This document shows, in pieces, positions 22,641 to 33,639 of a DNA stretch of 64,000 bases. A model generated the notes under the pieces. The model made no database searches. It was not told the DNA's origin and saw nothing but the letters and a program-made list of their open reading frames with translations. Position 1 is the first letter of the stretch. Each line of letters opens with the position of its first letter. The stretch lies in contig NC_037271.1 in assembly GCF_000002425.4 (NCBI RefSeq), positions 10,612,178 through 10,676,177 on the forward strand, in the 5' to 3' direction. Origin of the DNA: Physcomitrium patens (Eukaryota; Streptophyta; Bryopsida; Funariales; Funariaceae). A program made the translations under genes and the position numbers.

Positions 22641-23230
22641 GTACCTGTAATCCATGAGCGCAATCAGGATTATTTATAAAGTGATTTATTACTAAGGGTT
22701 AATGAAGAGTTTATAGATTTTTTCAGGGTACTACTATAGAGCAGAAATGTAGTGGTACATCAAAAAAGGTACTCTCGCATGAAAAAAAAATAACTTTTAT
22801 ATAGGTGTTGTAAAATTATCTAATAATAGATTTTTTATCTATACACAACTTAACGATCTACCAAAGTGGAAAAAAAAACTTTGCAAAGAACAAAAAAAGA
22901 CCTAAAAGAAAGGGTGTGCTTGATGAAGATGATAAGATAGTAGAAGTATATATAGAGACTAGTTTAGAAGATTTTATGGAAGAAATTTTAGAGGTTGAAC
23001 AAGGAAATGAAGATCAAGTGATACAAGTATATTTAAGAGAGCTCTACTCAGCTATACAAGCATTTCAAGATTATGAAGTCAAAGTTGAAACTAGGTACAA
23101 AACCTTAGAGAGAAAAATAAAACTTGTAGCTATACCATTGCCTAGTGATTCCAATCATCAAGTTCAACAAGCTTTGAAAGAGAAGGGCTTATGAGATCCT
23201 AAACAAATTGGCCACAAGTTTACTAAGATC
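22641..23230 (+). other. B1 spacer between protease and RT
   Basis: The open stretch 22916-23194 (SLEDFMEEILEVEQGNEDQV, acidic) lies in the position of the usual linker before RT. I recognise no domain. There are A-rich runs near 22783 and 22870. Confidence 0.5.
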
Positions 23231-24330
23231 ACATTCCATGAGTTGAAAGTAGGATCTATAAATTTTCTATTACATGTTCAAAAAATAAAATTTAGAAATA
23301 TGTTAAGTACACATAAAGATGCTTTTGCTTTTGAACCTTCAAAAATTAGATGTGTCTATCCAAGTGTTGTGGCAATTATGATTATATTTATAGTTCCACA
23401 AGTTCTTTGAGATTTAAGACCAATTTCGGTGCCTGAAGTACATCTATCTAAACTTATGGAGCTTTTGAAAGAAAAGATGTAAATGAAGATCCTAGAACCA
23501 TCATTTGGACCATATTCTAGTCATTGGTTTATAATACCAAAAGAAAATGGAATATTATAGTTCATTCAAGATATGCAACCAGTGAATCAATTGACCATTA
23601 GAAATACCGGAGTTGGACCAATTGTTGGAGAATTTACTAAGGCATTTGCTGGTAGAGTTATTTACTCTATTAGAGATCTTTATTCTAGATATGATCAATT
23701 TTAACTAGTTGAAGGAAGCAAAGATAACAGTACTATGAGGACACCTTTAAGGTTGGTTGAGATGTGTACATTGCCATAAGAAGCAACAAACTCTGTAGCT
23801 CACATGATGAATGGAATGAATAAGGTTCTTCATGATTATATTCCAGAAAAATCTATGTCCTTCTTGGATGATATTCCAATAAAAAGATGTGTGGAAGAAG
23901 AAAAAAATGAAATAATAGATGAGAAGGGATGTCGTAAATTTGTATCTAATCATATTTCAGACTCTGATAAAATTTTATCTCGACTTGAAGAGATTCACTT
24001 GACACTATCATGAACTAAATCTACTTTTGGAATTTGAGAAGTTATTATTGTAGACCATTTGTGTGGATGGTTTGGTGACAAAGCTAATCCTAATAAAATA
24101 CATGCCATACAATGGATGAAGGATATTTGTAGCTCACAAACAGAGGTACAAAGGATTTTAGGAAATTACATATTTTATTGTGTATGGATTCTTCATTATG
24201 CACATATAATTGATCCTCTTTATAGTTTGCTACAAAAAGTAAAAAGATTTAAATGGAAGAAGAAGCTTACAAAAAAAATTCAAAAGCTAAAGCAGTTATT
24301 ATCTTCTTTTTATGTATTGTGAAGGACAAG
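23231..24330 (+). pseudogene. pol: B1 reverse transcriptase
   Basis: RT landmarks in order: VPQVL*DLRPISVPEVHLSK, LEPSFGPYSSHWFIIPKENG, FIQDMQPVNQLTIRNTGVGP and RVIYSIRDLYSRYDQF (palm). The catalytic loop is SFLDDIPIKR near 23862-23890, with both aspartates retained. The thumb is ISDSDKILSRLEEIHLTLS. 24059-24322 (WMKDICSSQTEVQRILGNYI) is the connection to RNase H. Stops and at least one frameshift are present. Confidence 0.78.
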
Positions 24331-24727
24331 TTATGAGGATGGCAAATCAGTGATACTTATAGTTGATACTAGTCCAATAGCTGTTGGTTAGGCTTTAAGA
24401 CAAAACAGTGAAGAAAATAACAAGTTTGCTATTAGATTTGGAGCTAAAGTATTAAGTGAACGACAAAGAAACTATCCATAGGTGAAATGGGAGCTATGGA
24501 AAATAGTTATAGCTATGAAAAATGAAAGACATTATTTAATTGAGGCACCAATGATAGTCGAAATAGATTGTTTGCCACTATTAGAAATGATTACCAACTG
24601 TAACACCCCTGATATTGCTATGCTAAGATGGATTGCATATATTAAATCTTTGAATCTTGAATTTAGGCATATAGCAAGGAAAGATAATCTTGTAGCAGAT
24701 ATGCTATCCCGAGCTAGATATGAATAA
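24331..24727 (+). pseudogene. pol: B1 RNase H
   Basis: VILIVDTSPIAVG*ALRQ carries the first Asp and VLSERQRNYP*VKWELWKI the Glu helix. MIVEIDCLPLLEMI carries the second Asp and IARKDNLVADMLSRARYE the last Asp, ending at a TAA at 24725. The C-terminal two-thirds (24482-24727) are open. The LVADMLSR ending is the usual gypsy signature. Confidence 0.8.
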
Positions 24728-26100
24728 GAAGAAGATTTGATTGAAGATATTGAAGATATAGGTACTACCTTCTATTCTAAGACACAACAAAGAGAGGATG
24801 AATATCTAAGACTATTTATAGAAGAATTATATAAAGAAGAATGGATTGATATTGGATGCTATTTAAGCACATTATCAAGAAAATCAAGATGGAATGATAT
24901 TCATTTCAAACAGATTAGATGGAAGGCTTACAACTATCTTTTATAAGGTGATTGCCTATGGAACAATGCAAACAAGATAGTAGAATGCCACAGAGAATAG
25001 TTTGCAAGAAAGAGATGGAAGAACAATTAATCCATGAATTCCATGATAGTTTGTGGGCTAGACACAGATGTATTTATGCCACCTTTAACAAGCTCAAAGA
25101 AAAATATTGATGGCGTAATATATATAAAGATGTGGTGAAGTTTGTAGAATCATGCCACACTTGTCAAATATACTCAGAGATTCGACATAGAGATGGATTG
25201 CATCCTACATATCTACTTGTAATACATTATAAATGGGTTGTGGATCTAGTTATTATGCCTATAGAGATATGGCAAATGCGGTACTTGGCTTTGGTATGAG
25301 AAGATTTATCTAACCAAGTAGAAGGAAGAATTCTACAAATAAAATCCACTGAAAGAGTTTGTAGATTTTTACTAGAAGATGTGATTTGTAGATATGGATG
25401 TATTGAAAAAATTATCACTAATCATGGAGAATTGGATGCACATGAGGCTAGATAGTTGTTTGAGAGATGTGGAGTCAAGCTAGCACTTACTACATCTTAT
25501 AATCCAGAAGGCAATGCTAAGAGTGAGCAAGGTCATCCTCCTATTATAAGGGCCATTGTTAAAGCTTGCAAAAGAAGAGTAAGAGAATGGTTAAGATTAT
25601 TACCATTTACTCTTTGGACTGATCATACTACTCATACTTCAATGACAGGATATATGTCCGTAAAGTTACTGCAAGGACAAAAGCTCATTATTCCAATTGA
25701 AGAACAAATACCCACTTAGAATATCTTGCCTTGGTAAGACAATATATCTAAAAAAGAACTTCTTGTACTTCGAATTCGTCAACTATAGAGAAGCCCCGAA
25801 GATGTAAAAAAAGCAATTATAAGCCTGAGGAAGTTGTGATTGAAGAATAAAGATAGATTTGATAAGCGATACATATTGTGACCAAAAGATATTCAAGAAG
25901 GTGATTGGATTTTGATATATAACAACAGCTTGGATAACTAACATAGTCCTCTTAAAAAATTCTCTAAGCGTTGCTTTGGACCTTATGTAGTTGTATATGT
26001 TTTGGATAATGTTTTATATGCATTAAAGAAATTAGATGGAACAAGATTCAAACTTCTAATTGTAGAAAAAACGTAAAAAACTTTTCAAATAATAGGATTA
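24728..26100 (+). pseudogene. pol: B1 integrase with C-terminal GPY module
   Basis: A linker (EDIEDIGTTFYSKTQQREDE) leads into the zinc module (HEFHDSLWARHRCIYATF, then CHTCQIYSEIRHRDG near 25150-25190). The core has VVDLVIMPIE with the first Asp, ITNHGELDA where the second Asp is Asn, and NPEGNAKSEQGHPPI with the catalytic Glu. The C-terminal part reads RFDKRYIL, EGDWILIYNNSLDN and FSKRCFGPYVVVYVLDN, a GPY-type module, ending near 26080. No chromodomain is seen. Confidence 0.8.
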
Positions 26101-26250
26101 AGTGCAAGTTTTTAAAGATGTTGAAGAAGAGTTTGATCTATTTAGGTATGAGGAAGAAGAATTAGATTTTAAAGAAGATATTATTTAGGAAGTAATATGA
26201 TGCCAACCACAATTTGGTTCTTTTTGGTGCATACTGGAAGATGCACAAGT

Positions 26251-26264
26251 TTAGAGGAGGTGGA
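26251..26264 (+). other. B1 3' polypurine tract
   Basis: TTAGAGGAGGTGGA directly precedes the 3' LTR start (TGTCATATTG at 26265). Confidence 0.75.
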
Positions 26265-27579
26265 TGTCATATTGTGGTTTGGCTACTATATGAAAATACT
26301 TACTATATAATTTACTAAGTAATATGATGAGAGCCATATTAGTAGATTTTAGTTGGTTGTAGAATATAATTTGATTATTACCTTGAAAAGACGTTGTTTA
26401 AAAAGTTTATTATATAATTTGTATAACTTTAATTTCTTTTGATAGTGGTTTTTAAGATCAGTTTTGATTGATAGTAACTTCTAAATATTTAGAGTCACCT
26501 TTGTTAGACATTGGTGACCTTTGAAAATTTATTTTGGTTTTGTTATTTGGTATTTAGAGCATAAATTATATAAATCCTATAAGAAAAAAGGTTAAAAAAG
26601 GATTTTAGTAGCAAAGAGAGTTTAGGCATCCATATAGATGAATGGAGATGGATGATGAAAATCTCCATTCCTATTGGTCAAAAATCATGACCAATAGGCT
26701 TTGAGGAGGCTACCTGAGGCCATATTAGAGATTAAGGTTATTTTTTCGGGCCCATTTGAGCTTTGAAGGCTAAGGTCAGTAAGTTTAGATTTTTGACTAT
26801 GATTTTGGTACAAATCTTATATGATTTGGAATTTATATGAAAGAGATATAGGCGCTCAAAGTTAAGGTGTTGATTTGGGAGCTACTGTCACTAATTTTGA
26901 CATAATACACGCATACAGAGAGAAATTAAGGATCGGCGATTGCAATTAGAGAGAATACTTTTGCGGCTATACTTTTTGTATATTGGTTGCTAGATTCTAA
27001 GTTAAAGTGAAGGAGTTATTGGATTTTGAAAACAGCACATGTAATCTAAGGATAGTAAGTAATCCAATTTACTAGTGGTTGTGTCTTGAGTTATATCTTG
27101 AGCAATTTGACAAGGTTTTGGCTCAAAATTTCAAGAAAAGTATAAATTCATGCTAATAAACTTTATACATAAGTTTGATGACATTTGAGTATTAGGTTAT
27201 TGAGATATTAAGAAAATAGTGCTCGGGTGCTTGTAAATTAGGGTTTAGAGCATCTACTAGGATTTCTTAGATGCCAAAAGATCGGGAGTAAATTTGCAGT
27301 TGGTTTTTTTTGTGGTAAAATTTAAGGATGAATTCTACCTACTTTACAAGTTTAAGACAAATTGAACAATGAGATCAAGAGTTATGAATTTCTAAAGTTC
27401 AAGAAGAGAAAATCCTTTGCGAGAAAAATATGTTTTGAATGAATTTTGTTATATTTAGAGTTTTATGCAAATTAAAGGAATTTTGGAAGCTAAGACAAGA
27501 TTCATATAAAGATTTAAGCTAAATTCTCTATAGAAAGATATCTAGTATATTTTTAGATAGCAAATCATGCTATACGATA
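26265..27579 (+). repeat. B1 3' LTR (complete family-B LTR)
   Basis: It is 1315 bp, begins TGTCATATTGTGGTTTGGC and ends ATGCTATACGATA. It is colinear with solo LTR 10439-11764. GTAG (27580-27583) follows as the target duplication. Confidence 0.9.
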
Positions 27580-27583
27580 GTAG

Positions 27584-27731
27584 ATTCTAATTTGTTTAGA
27601 GATTGAGGTGGAAGTTGAAGTTTATGTTTCGATGGACATAAACTGGTTAGTATTTCTACAAGATAAAACACCAAAAATAGTGAATCTCAAAGATGTCATA
27701 TTGGCCCAAATATCTCAATTACAGCTCACGG
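27584..27731 (+). pseudogene. A1 extra ORF, middle fragment
   Basis: LKDVILAQISQLQLTVSK corresponds to LKEVILGQIFQLQLTVSK of A2 (about 14775-14825). This proves that A1 continues between B1 and solo LTR H. It ends at ACGG (27728-27731), the duplicated target of H. Confidence 0.8.
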
Positions 27732-28814
27732 TGTCGAAGTAGAGAGAGTTTGCCTCAAGAAAATGCTGGGCTTCTTGTTGTTACTAATTATTCAATCAAG
27801 ATTGAAAATAAGAGAAGCCCTAATTTTATATATAATTTTTCCCTTTTTGAGTAATTACACCAAATACTTAATCCTCAAGGAACCCACAACTTCCAAAATA
27901 TGATAAAATCTTCTAAAACCTTGTATATTCTTATGTGGAGATTTTTCCGAACTTCAACTCCTCATATCTCTTAATCCGACCATCCAAACAAACTCAAATT
28001 TTACATAAAGTACTGATGTATTCTTATTAACTTCTATAACAATTTTCAATTGCAAATTTGTTGCAGATCTTGAGATATCTTGAAAATCCTAACAATCACT
28101 TCAAACCCTTATCTTTATACAACCGCATGCAATTTTCTTCATATCTCACAAAATATAAGCTCAAATGCCACGAAATTTGTATATATAGCTTTTTAACACA
28201 AACTTTTACATTCTCCAAAAAATTTGAGCTAAAAATTCGTCCGAAAACTCAAGTTATGGCTCCAACCATTACTACAAACAAATCCGCTTACTTACTGCTT
28301 TTGATTTGGAAGTGCCATTGTCAACTCCTTACAACTCCTTCATATGAACTCCAAAAGTAATAATTCTTTCATAAAAGATGTAGGCCTTGAAATCGCTGTT
28401 CCAGTCGCACCTTCCGATCTTCAAAAGCTATGGTAAAACTCCTCGTATCCTCAAAAGAGTAATAGTATATCTTAAATAAATACCTTAACTTCAAATGGCT
28501 ATAACGTTTTCACCCTAACTCCAAATCCTCTAATTTTTGTACACAAATTGTACCTCAAATCCTAAACTTTACAATCTTAGCTTGTTATCTCCGAATGCCT
28601 TTCTTTAAAGTCTCCGAAATCCTTCTTAAGATCGCAGACAGCCTCCTCAAAGCCCATTGGGCATGGTATTCGACCAATAGAGATGAAGTTCCCCATTCCT
28701 TGCCTTCATCCGACCATGTCTTGCTTTCATCCCTCCTAATTAGCCTCCTACTAGTTTAGATTTTCATCCTTAGGTTTCCACCTTCTTCCAAGGCTTCATA
28801 CTAAACATTTAGAT

Positions 28815-28852
<38 letters not shown>

Positions 28853-29009
28853 AATGTCAAAATCAAAAGAAGTAAAAAAATAAAGTAAAGTTTCTTATAT
28901 CAACTCCTTTTAATTTAATTTACTAGCCACTCTAATACACATCTAGATTTATCAATATATAATATATTTTAACTAATTTTTACATATTGTAAGCATTTGC
29001 AGTATGACA
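27732..29009 (-). repeat. Solo LTR H inside A1, TSD ACGG
   Basis: 1278 bp lie between ACGG (27728-27731) and ACGG (29010-29013). On the minus strand it begins TGTCATACTGCAAATGC and ends CTTCGACA. A block near 28645-28690 (CCTCCTCAAAGCCCATTGG) is shared with family-B LTRs (near 10890-10910, opposite strand), so H is a relative of B with a different left half. It contains a TA run (28817-28849). Host A1 reading resumes directly after the duplication. The 100-codon open frame at 28058-28360 runs against the LTR and is not supported. Confidence 0.88.
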
Positions 29010-29013
29010 ACGG

Positions 29014-29106
29014 TGAATAAATTGGATGAAAAATGACACTTAAGGCAACAATTAGAGGTGAACAGATAAGAGCTATTGGATAAAAGTTACCAAATTAAAG
29101 GAAAGA
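29014..29106 (+). pseudogene. A1 extra ORF, last visible fragment
   Basis: TGAATAAATTGGATGAAAAA aligns with A2 from about 14818 (TGAGTAAGCTCGAAGATG). It is the beginning of the coiled-coil part. It is lost where E1 sequence starts near 29107; a short A1-like stretch may recur at 29230-29330, which I could not settle. Confidence 0.6.
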
Positions 29107-30650
29107 TATAAGGTTTTTAAAATATTCTTTTTAAATTATCTTATCTTCTACCAAAAGAAATAAGAAGTTTGGAAAAAACAAAAAAAAAAAAAAAAAAAAA
29201 AAAATCAATATATCATAGAAGGCAAAAGGCAAGACCTAATCTAGATTCGTAGTACATCAATGTTGGAATAAGAAAAAGTGACATATTAGTTGGAAATGGA
29301 ATGAGAAAAGATAGCATGACTGGAACAAGAAAAGCAGATTTCTTCAAAATTTCATGATACTTTCAAGTTTGAATTCAAAAATAATCTATTCTATTTTGAA
29401 AGATACTTACATGTTCAAAAATGAAGCACAAGTAAATATTCTTCAAGCTTATCATGACTTTTTAGAAGAAAGATATTTTAAATACAACAAGACTTTGAAG
29501 CTAATATTTAGAGATTTTTGGTAGCCCTAAATGTGGAAGGCGGTTTAAGGCTTTGTACTATAATGAGACATTTTTTCAAGATCAAAAATTCCTTATAATT
29601 AATTGTATAGACTTCTTCAATAATTACCTATTATAGAACAATCACAGTCTTTTATTTCTATGAATTTTATTACAAATCTTCTTTTCTCAAATTCTTATGA
29701 TTTTATATTTGTCATAGTAAATTATTTTACCAAGATGACATATTTTGTACTATGTATAAAATCTATCATAAGTGAAGAAAAAACTAAGTTTTTTCTTAAT
29801 AATATCTATTATTACCATGGATTATTTAAGAATATTATATCTAATAGGAAGACTTAATTTATATCAAGATTTTAAAATTTTCTTTTTAAAATTTTAAACA
29901 TAGACATAAAACCATTTTTAGCTTTTTATCTTCAAATTAATGGACAAAATAGCATGTAAATCAAGTTTTGGAGAAGTATTTGAGATATACCATCAATTAT
30001 CAACATGATAATTGGACAATTTTTTTACCATTAATAAAATTTACTTATAACAACATGGTACATTCTTCAACTTAAAAAACATCTTTCTATACTAATTATG
30101 ATTATTATCTATAATTTGATACTTTTGATTTTTCAAAAGTTGATAATTTTATGGCAAAAAATTTGGAAAATTGTTTATTTGGACTACATACAACAATAAG
30201 AGTATAATTAAAGGCAGCTCAAGGATGACAAAAGATCAATGCAGATATCTATTACAAAGAAAAATCTCAATTCTACATTAGTAATAAGATATAATTATTT
30301 TGTTATAATATCAAGACCATTTGTTTTTGTGACAAGTTGGATTATCATAAATTTGAATCATTTTTTATTTGTAAATAAATCAATCTAATTATTCATTGAT
30401 TACATCTATCAAAGTTTATGAAGATCCAAGTATCTCTTCAAGTATATTTCATATGTCTTTTCTTAAACCATATAAGACAGTGGATATTTTGAGAAGAAGA
30501 TAAATGCCACTGCCTCCCATAGAAGTAGAAAATAATTAAAAATATAAGGTAGAAGATCTCTTAGATTGAAAGTGATGCCAACTTAGGTTAAAGTATCTTA
30601 TTCATTGGCATAGATATGATATTAGTGAATGCACACGGAAGCCAATAATA
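29107..30650 (+). pseudogene. pol: Chromovirus E1 pol remnant (RNase H end, integrase, chromodomain)
   Basis: YLLPKEI near 29140 matches the RNase H C-terminal tail of E3 (YLAPKERD, about 60815-60845). Integrase follows. The zinc-module region is near 29380-29570, with a long A run at about 29181-29203. MNFITNLLFSNSYDFIFVI (29660-29857) has the first catalytic Asp changed to Asn. The zone near 29950 corresponds to the QTDGQ motif. A chromodomain-like segment (KYKVEDLLD, LRLKYLIHWHRYDIS) lies at about 30530-30625. The whole is 5'-truncated and full of stops. Confidence 0.72.
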
Positions 30651-31243
30651 ATCTTGTAAATACAACAAAGAAGATCAAAGATTTTCATCAACAACATCCA
30701 TTAAAATTAAGATGAAGAGTCAAGTAAATCTTTGCTATAAAAGAAAGAATGTTCTATAAAGATTGTATTTCATCTTCTATCTTTTATTATAATTTTTTTA
30801 TATTACTAATTCTAAAGAGATGGATAATCAGCAATTAGGAAATTCAAGTCAAGAACTATCATTTTTTAACTTATCAGATGACACATTGTAATTGATATAG
30901 TCTTCAACATGATATAATAGAGATGAAGACTTTTAAAAATGACATTTTTTTCAAATAGATGATAACATATAATGTGTTTGATATCACAATCTTAAAAGAA
31001 AGTTTCCATGTTTGATGATTTTATTGAAAGTAAGAATGGCTCTCGATGGTATTATAAATATTTTTTTTGAAGTTAAAAAGCCCTTAATAATATCAAATAT
31101 CATAGTAATCTTTCTGCCTTAGAATATAATATTATTAATGATCGAAAAGACCTATCAATTACCTTCAAAACAAAAAAAAATTAGAGTATGAAGCAAATAT
31201 AATTTATCACATCTTGGAATTTTTTAACATGTGATTATTGTTG
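30651..31243 (+). other. E1 3' region between chromodomain and LTR
   Basis: No long frame. The stretch 30790-30960 (around TGGATAATCAGCAATTAGG) is clearly related to the same position in E2 (33640-33800, minus strand) but absent from E3, where the LTR follows the chromodomain after about 120 bp. It may be a short additional ORF or a 3' untranslated region. Confidence 0.5.
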
Positions 31244-31673
31244 TCACAGACATACATAAGTATTCTAGTAAATAATTATATGATTAGGTAAGAATAGGTA
31301 AAAATAGATAAAAGTAGATTAATTTCATAAGACCTTTTAGAAAAGCTTTCTAGAAGCTTCATAGATGTTGCTTGACTTAACATGTATTTATAATTGATTG
31401 ATAGGTTAGTAACTTGGTCAATAAGTTAATCACATGTTGATAGCTTGTGGAACAAGCTAATTATGTGGCGCACATACAGAAAACTTGCCTTGTAAGTTAA
31501 GATACATATCTTGTAAAGTCAGCAAGTTTTGGAGGTCCTATAGAACAACATCACATAGCTCCTAGTTAAGAATATATATAGAGACAAAAGTGTATCTAGG
31601 ATTTTCTTTCTTTGAGATTCATATCCTTGACAATTTTTTCTTGTAGAACTTGTATTTAGAAAGGAGAGTGAAT
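31244..31673 (+). repeat. Family-E LTR, first of a tandem pair
   Basis: It begins TGTCACAGACATAC and matches the E3 LTRs (54431 and 62467), including GATAGCTTGTGGAACAAGCTAATTATGTGG and TTGGAGGTCCTATAGAAC-type blocks. It ends near GAGAGTGAATC, short of the E3 5' LTR length. It is the 3' LTR of E1. Confidence 0.75.
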
Positions 31674-31892
31674 CCATAGACATATACATTTATTTTAATA
31701 ATTACATAAATAATATAAATAAAAAGAAGTTAATAAGAATAGATTAATTTGGTAATATCTTATAGAAAAGTTTCTTAAAAGCTTAATAGACTCAATTTCA
31801 TCTTTAAATGTATCTATAGGTGATTGATAGGTTGAATACTTGGCCAACAAATTAGCCACATGTTGCACTTATTGATAACTTGTAGTACAAGC

Positions 31893-31969
<77 letters not shown>

Positions 31970-32260
31970 CTTATCTTTCAAGTTAAGTTACATGTCTTTA
32001 AATTAGACATATATTGGAGATGCTATAAAATATTGCCACATAGCTCTAAGTGAGATGGTATATATATAAACAAGAATGAAACCTTCTTCACTTTTAATAA
32101 TTCTTTTCTTACTTCTAATCTAGTTTCAAAGATCTCTAGTTTTTTTATATTTTGGACATAGCCATTTTAATTTTTTTTAAATAAATATATTTTCTTATTT
32201 TTATTTTATCTTCTTTGAAAAAAGTCTTATTTTTTTATTTACATTCATCAACTTTTTTTT
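31674..32260 (+). repeat. Family-E LTR, second of a tandem pair
   Basis: CATAGACATATACATTTATT starts a second colinear LTR copy, lacking its first few bases. It contains the long TA run (31897-31968) and then GTTTCAAAGATCTCTAG, GACATAGCCATTTT, matching E3 LTR around 54840-54885. The right end is uncertain. Confidence 0.65.
31897..31968. repeat. (TA)n microsatellite
   Basis: About 72 bp of uninterrupted TA lie inside the second E LTR. They replace a segment that reads TTATGTGGCGCACATACAG in the neighbouring LTR copy. A shorter TA run (about 33 bp) is at 28817-28849. Confidence 0.95.
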
Positions 32261-32269
32261 CTTTATACG

Positions 32270-33590
32270 ATTTATAAACCAATAATAATAAAATAAAATA
32301 AAACATAAAAGTATAAAAACATAAGGTGTTTAAAAATATTTTGGTAATTTTGAATAAATTTTAAAAAATCTTAAAAAATAATTCTAAATAAATCCAAAAG
32401 AAAAATTATTTAAATATAAAATAAATATTAAATAAATCCCATATAAATTCTAAAGAATTCTAAAGAGATCTAAAAAATCTAAAAACTATTTTTAAAAAAT
32501 CTAACTAAAGTAATAATCATATTCTAAGTAATTACTAGAGCAATTTCAAGCCTAAATAAATTTTATATTGAGCATTCATTTTAATTCAAATTTTTTTAAT
32601 TATTTTAATTTATAAGTTAAAAATGTGAATATTTTTTTAAAAGTATATAATCTAAAAATTATAAGAAATGATTCATAGTTCACTTTTATGCAACTGTCAT
32701 CCTTATCCAAAGCTTAATCAAAATCTTTTTACTTAAATATTTCTTTTCTAAATTATTTATTATTTTTTTAAATTAGTAAATTATTAACATATAAAAAAAT
32801 TATACTAATCTAATTAAAAGATTATTTGAAATCTAAAAAATCTTAATTAACCTTCAAAATCTAATTTCTAAAATTCAAACTTATTATAATCTCAATTAGT
32901 TTTGATATGATTGTCCAAAATAGTTCAAATTTATAATATAAATTTAGTAATAAAATATTCATAAACTCACAAGATTTTATTAATAAATTTTCTAAAAAAC
33001 TTATAAATTTTACTAAAATATATTCTTCTTTTTATTCAATACAAATCTCAGTCATTCAAAATAACCTTAACTTTGTAAAGCTCGACAAAGTCAATATGCA
33101 TTCAAATCACTCAAAAAAAATGCTCATAGAAATTCTATTAAGTTTTCTTTCAAAATTTACTTTCCAATTATCAAAAAATACTCTCACTTGCCATAAGCAT
33201 GCAACTTTGTCCCTCAAGATCTAATATTGACCTTGATTAATAATTGGTATTCCATAAATATCAATCTAAGATTGATCTAAGTAATTTTTACTCATTACTA
33301 TTCTTTACTTTTATCTAAAGATGCCCATAATATTATTTTTCTTATTTATGGCTGTACAAAATAAACAAGAATCTTTGTTATGAGAAAATGACATTAATAC
33401 TTATTAGTTTTATTACTTCTTTAAATTTTATCTATTTTTTAATTAATTTATTATTATATTTTTAAAAATCCTTGTTTATATTATGATACTTTTTTTTTCT
33501 TTAATTCAATAGTTGTATTAGAACAAAACAACAATATATTTAACTTAAAGATAATCTTAGCAATATTAAGCATTCAAAATTGAGAACATA
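32270..33590 (-). repeat. Decayed family-D LTR fragment
   Basis: On the minus strand this follows the family-D LTR. TTTGTAAAGCTCGACAAAG at 33074 and CAAATCACTC...TGCTCATAGAAATTCTA near 33104-33135 match 39905-39975. The stretch to about 33360 matches the CTGATTTCGACCC/ATCAATATCTAG region. The left half (32280-33070) is AT-rich and only loosely alignable, with short AAATCTAAAAA-type repeats. There is no gene. Ends are approximate. Confidence 0.55.
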
Positions 33591-33639
33591 ATATTGAGAT
33601 GTAGATTAAGATATGAAAAAAAATAAAAATCAAAATTTC

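Larger units (their letters stand above)
18440..27579 (+). mobile_element. Ty3/gypsy element B1 with a hybrid 5' LTR
   Basis: A 9.1-kb element lies between GCAG (18436-18439) and GTAG (27580-27583), a 4-bp target duplication with one transition, inside the A1 extra ORF. It has gag, PR, RT, RNase H and integrase in gypsy order, a polypurine tract and a 3' family-B LTR. The family-B part of its 5' LTR and the 3' LTR differ at about 8 of 300 positions by eye. It is therefore younger than its host, but every coding region has stops and frameshifts. The 5' LTR begins with family-D sequence (see that entry). Confidence 0.85.
1..29106 (+). mobile_element. Family-A Ty3/gypsy retrotransposon A1, the nested host of the left half
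   Basis: This decayed element begins outside the window. Its pieces can be read in order against the better copies A2 and A3: gag (1-362, 971-1790), linker and protease (1791-2770), RT (2790-4170), RNase H (4171-4740), integrase (4741-5059 and 16324-17220), and the 3' extra ORF (17577-18439, 27584-27731, 29014-29106). The breaks coincide with later insertions: a truncated LTR, element A2, element B1 and solo LTR H. Three of these junctions carry target-site duplications, so the host sequence closes up across them. No 3' LTR of A1 is visible; the copy runs into chromovirus E1 near 29,106. The right boundary is approximate. Confidence 0.8.

Noticed and set aside
28058-28360. Plus-strand 100-codon open frame
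   Set aside because: It lies entirely inside solo LTR H, on the strand opposite to the LTR, with no domain and no counterpart in family B.
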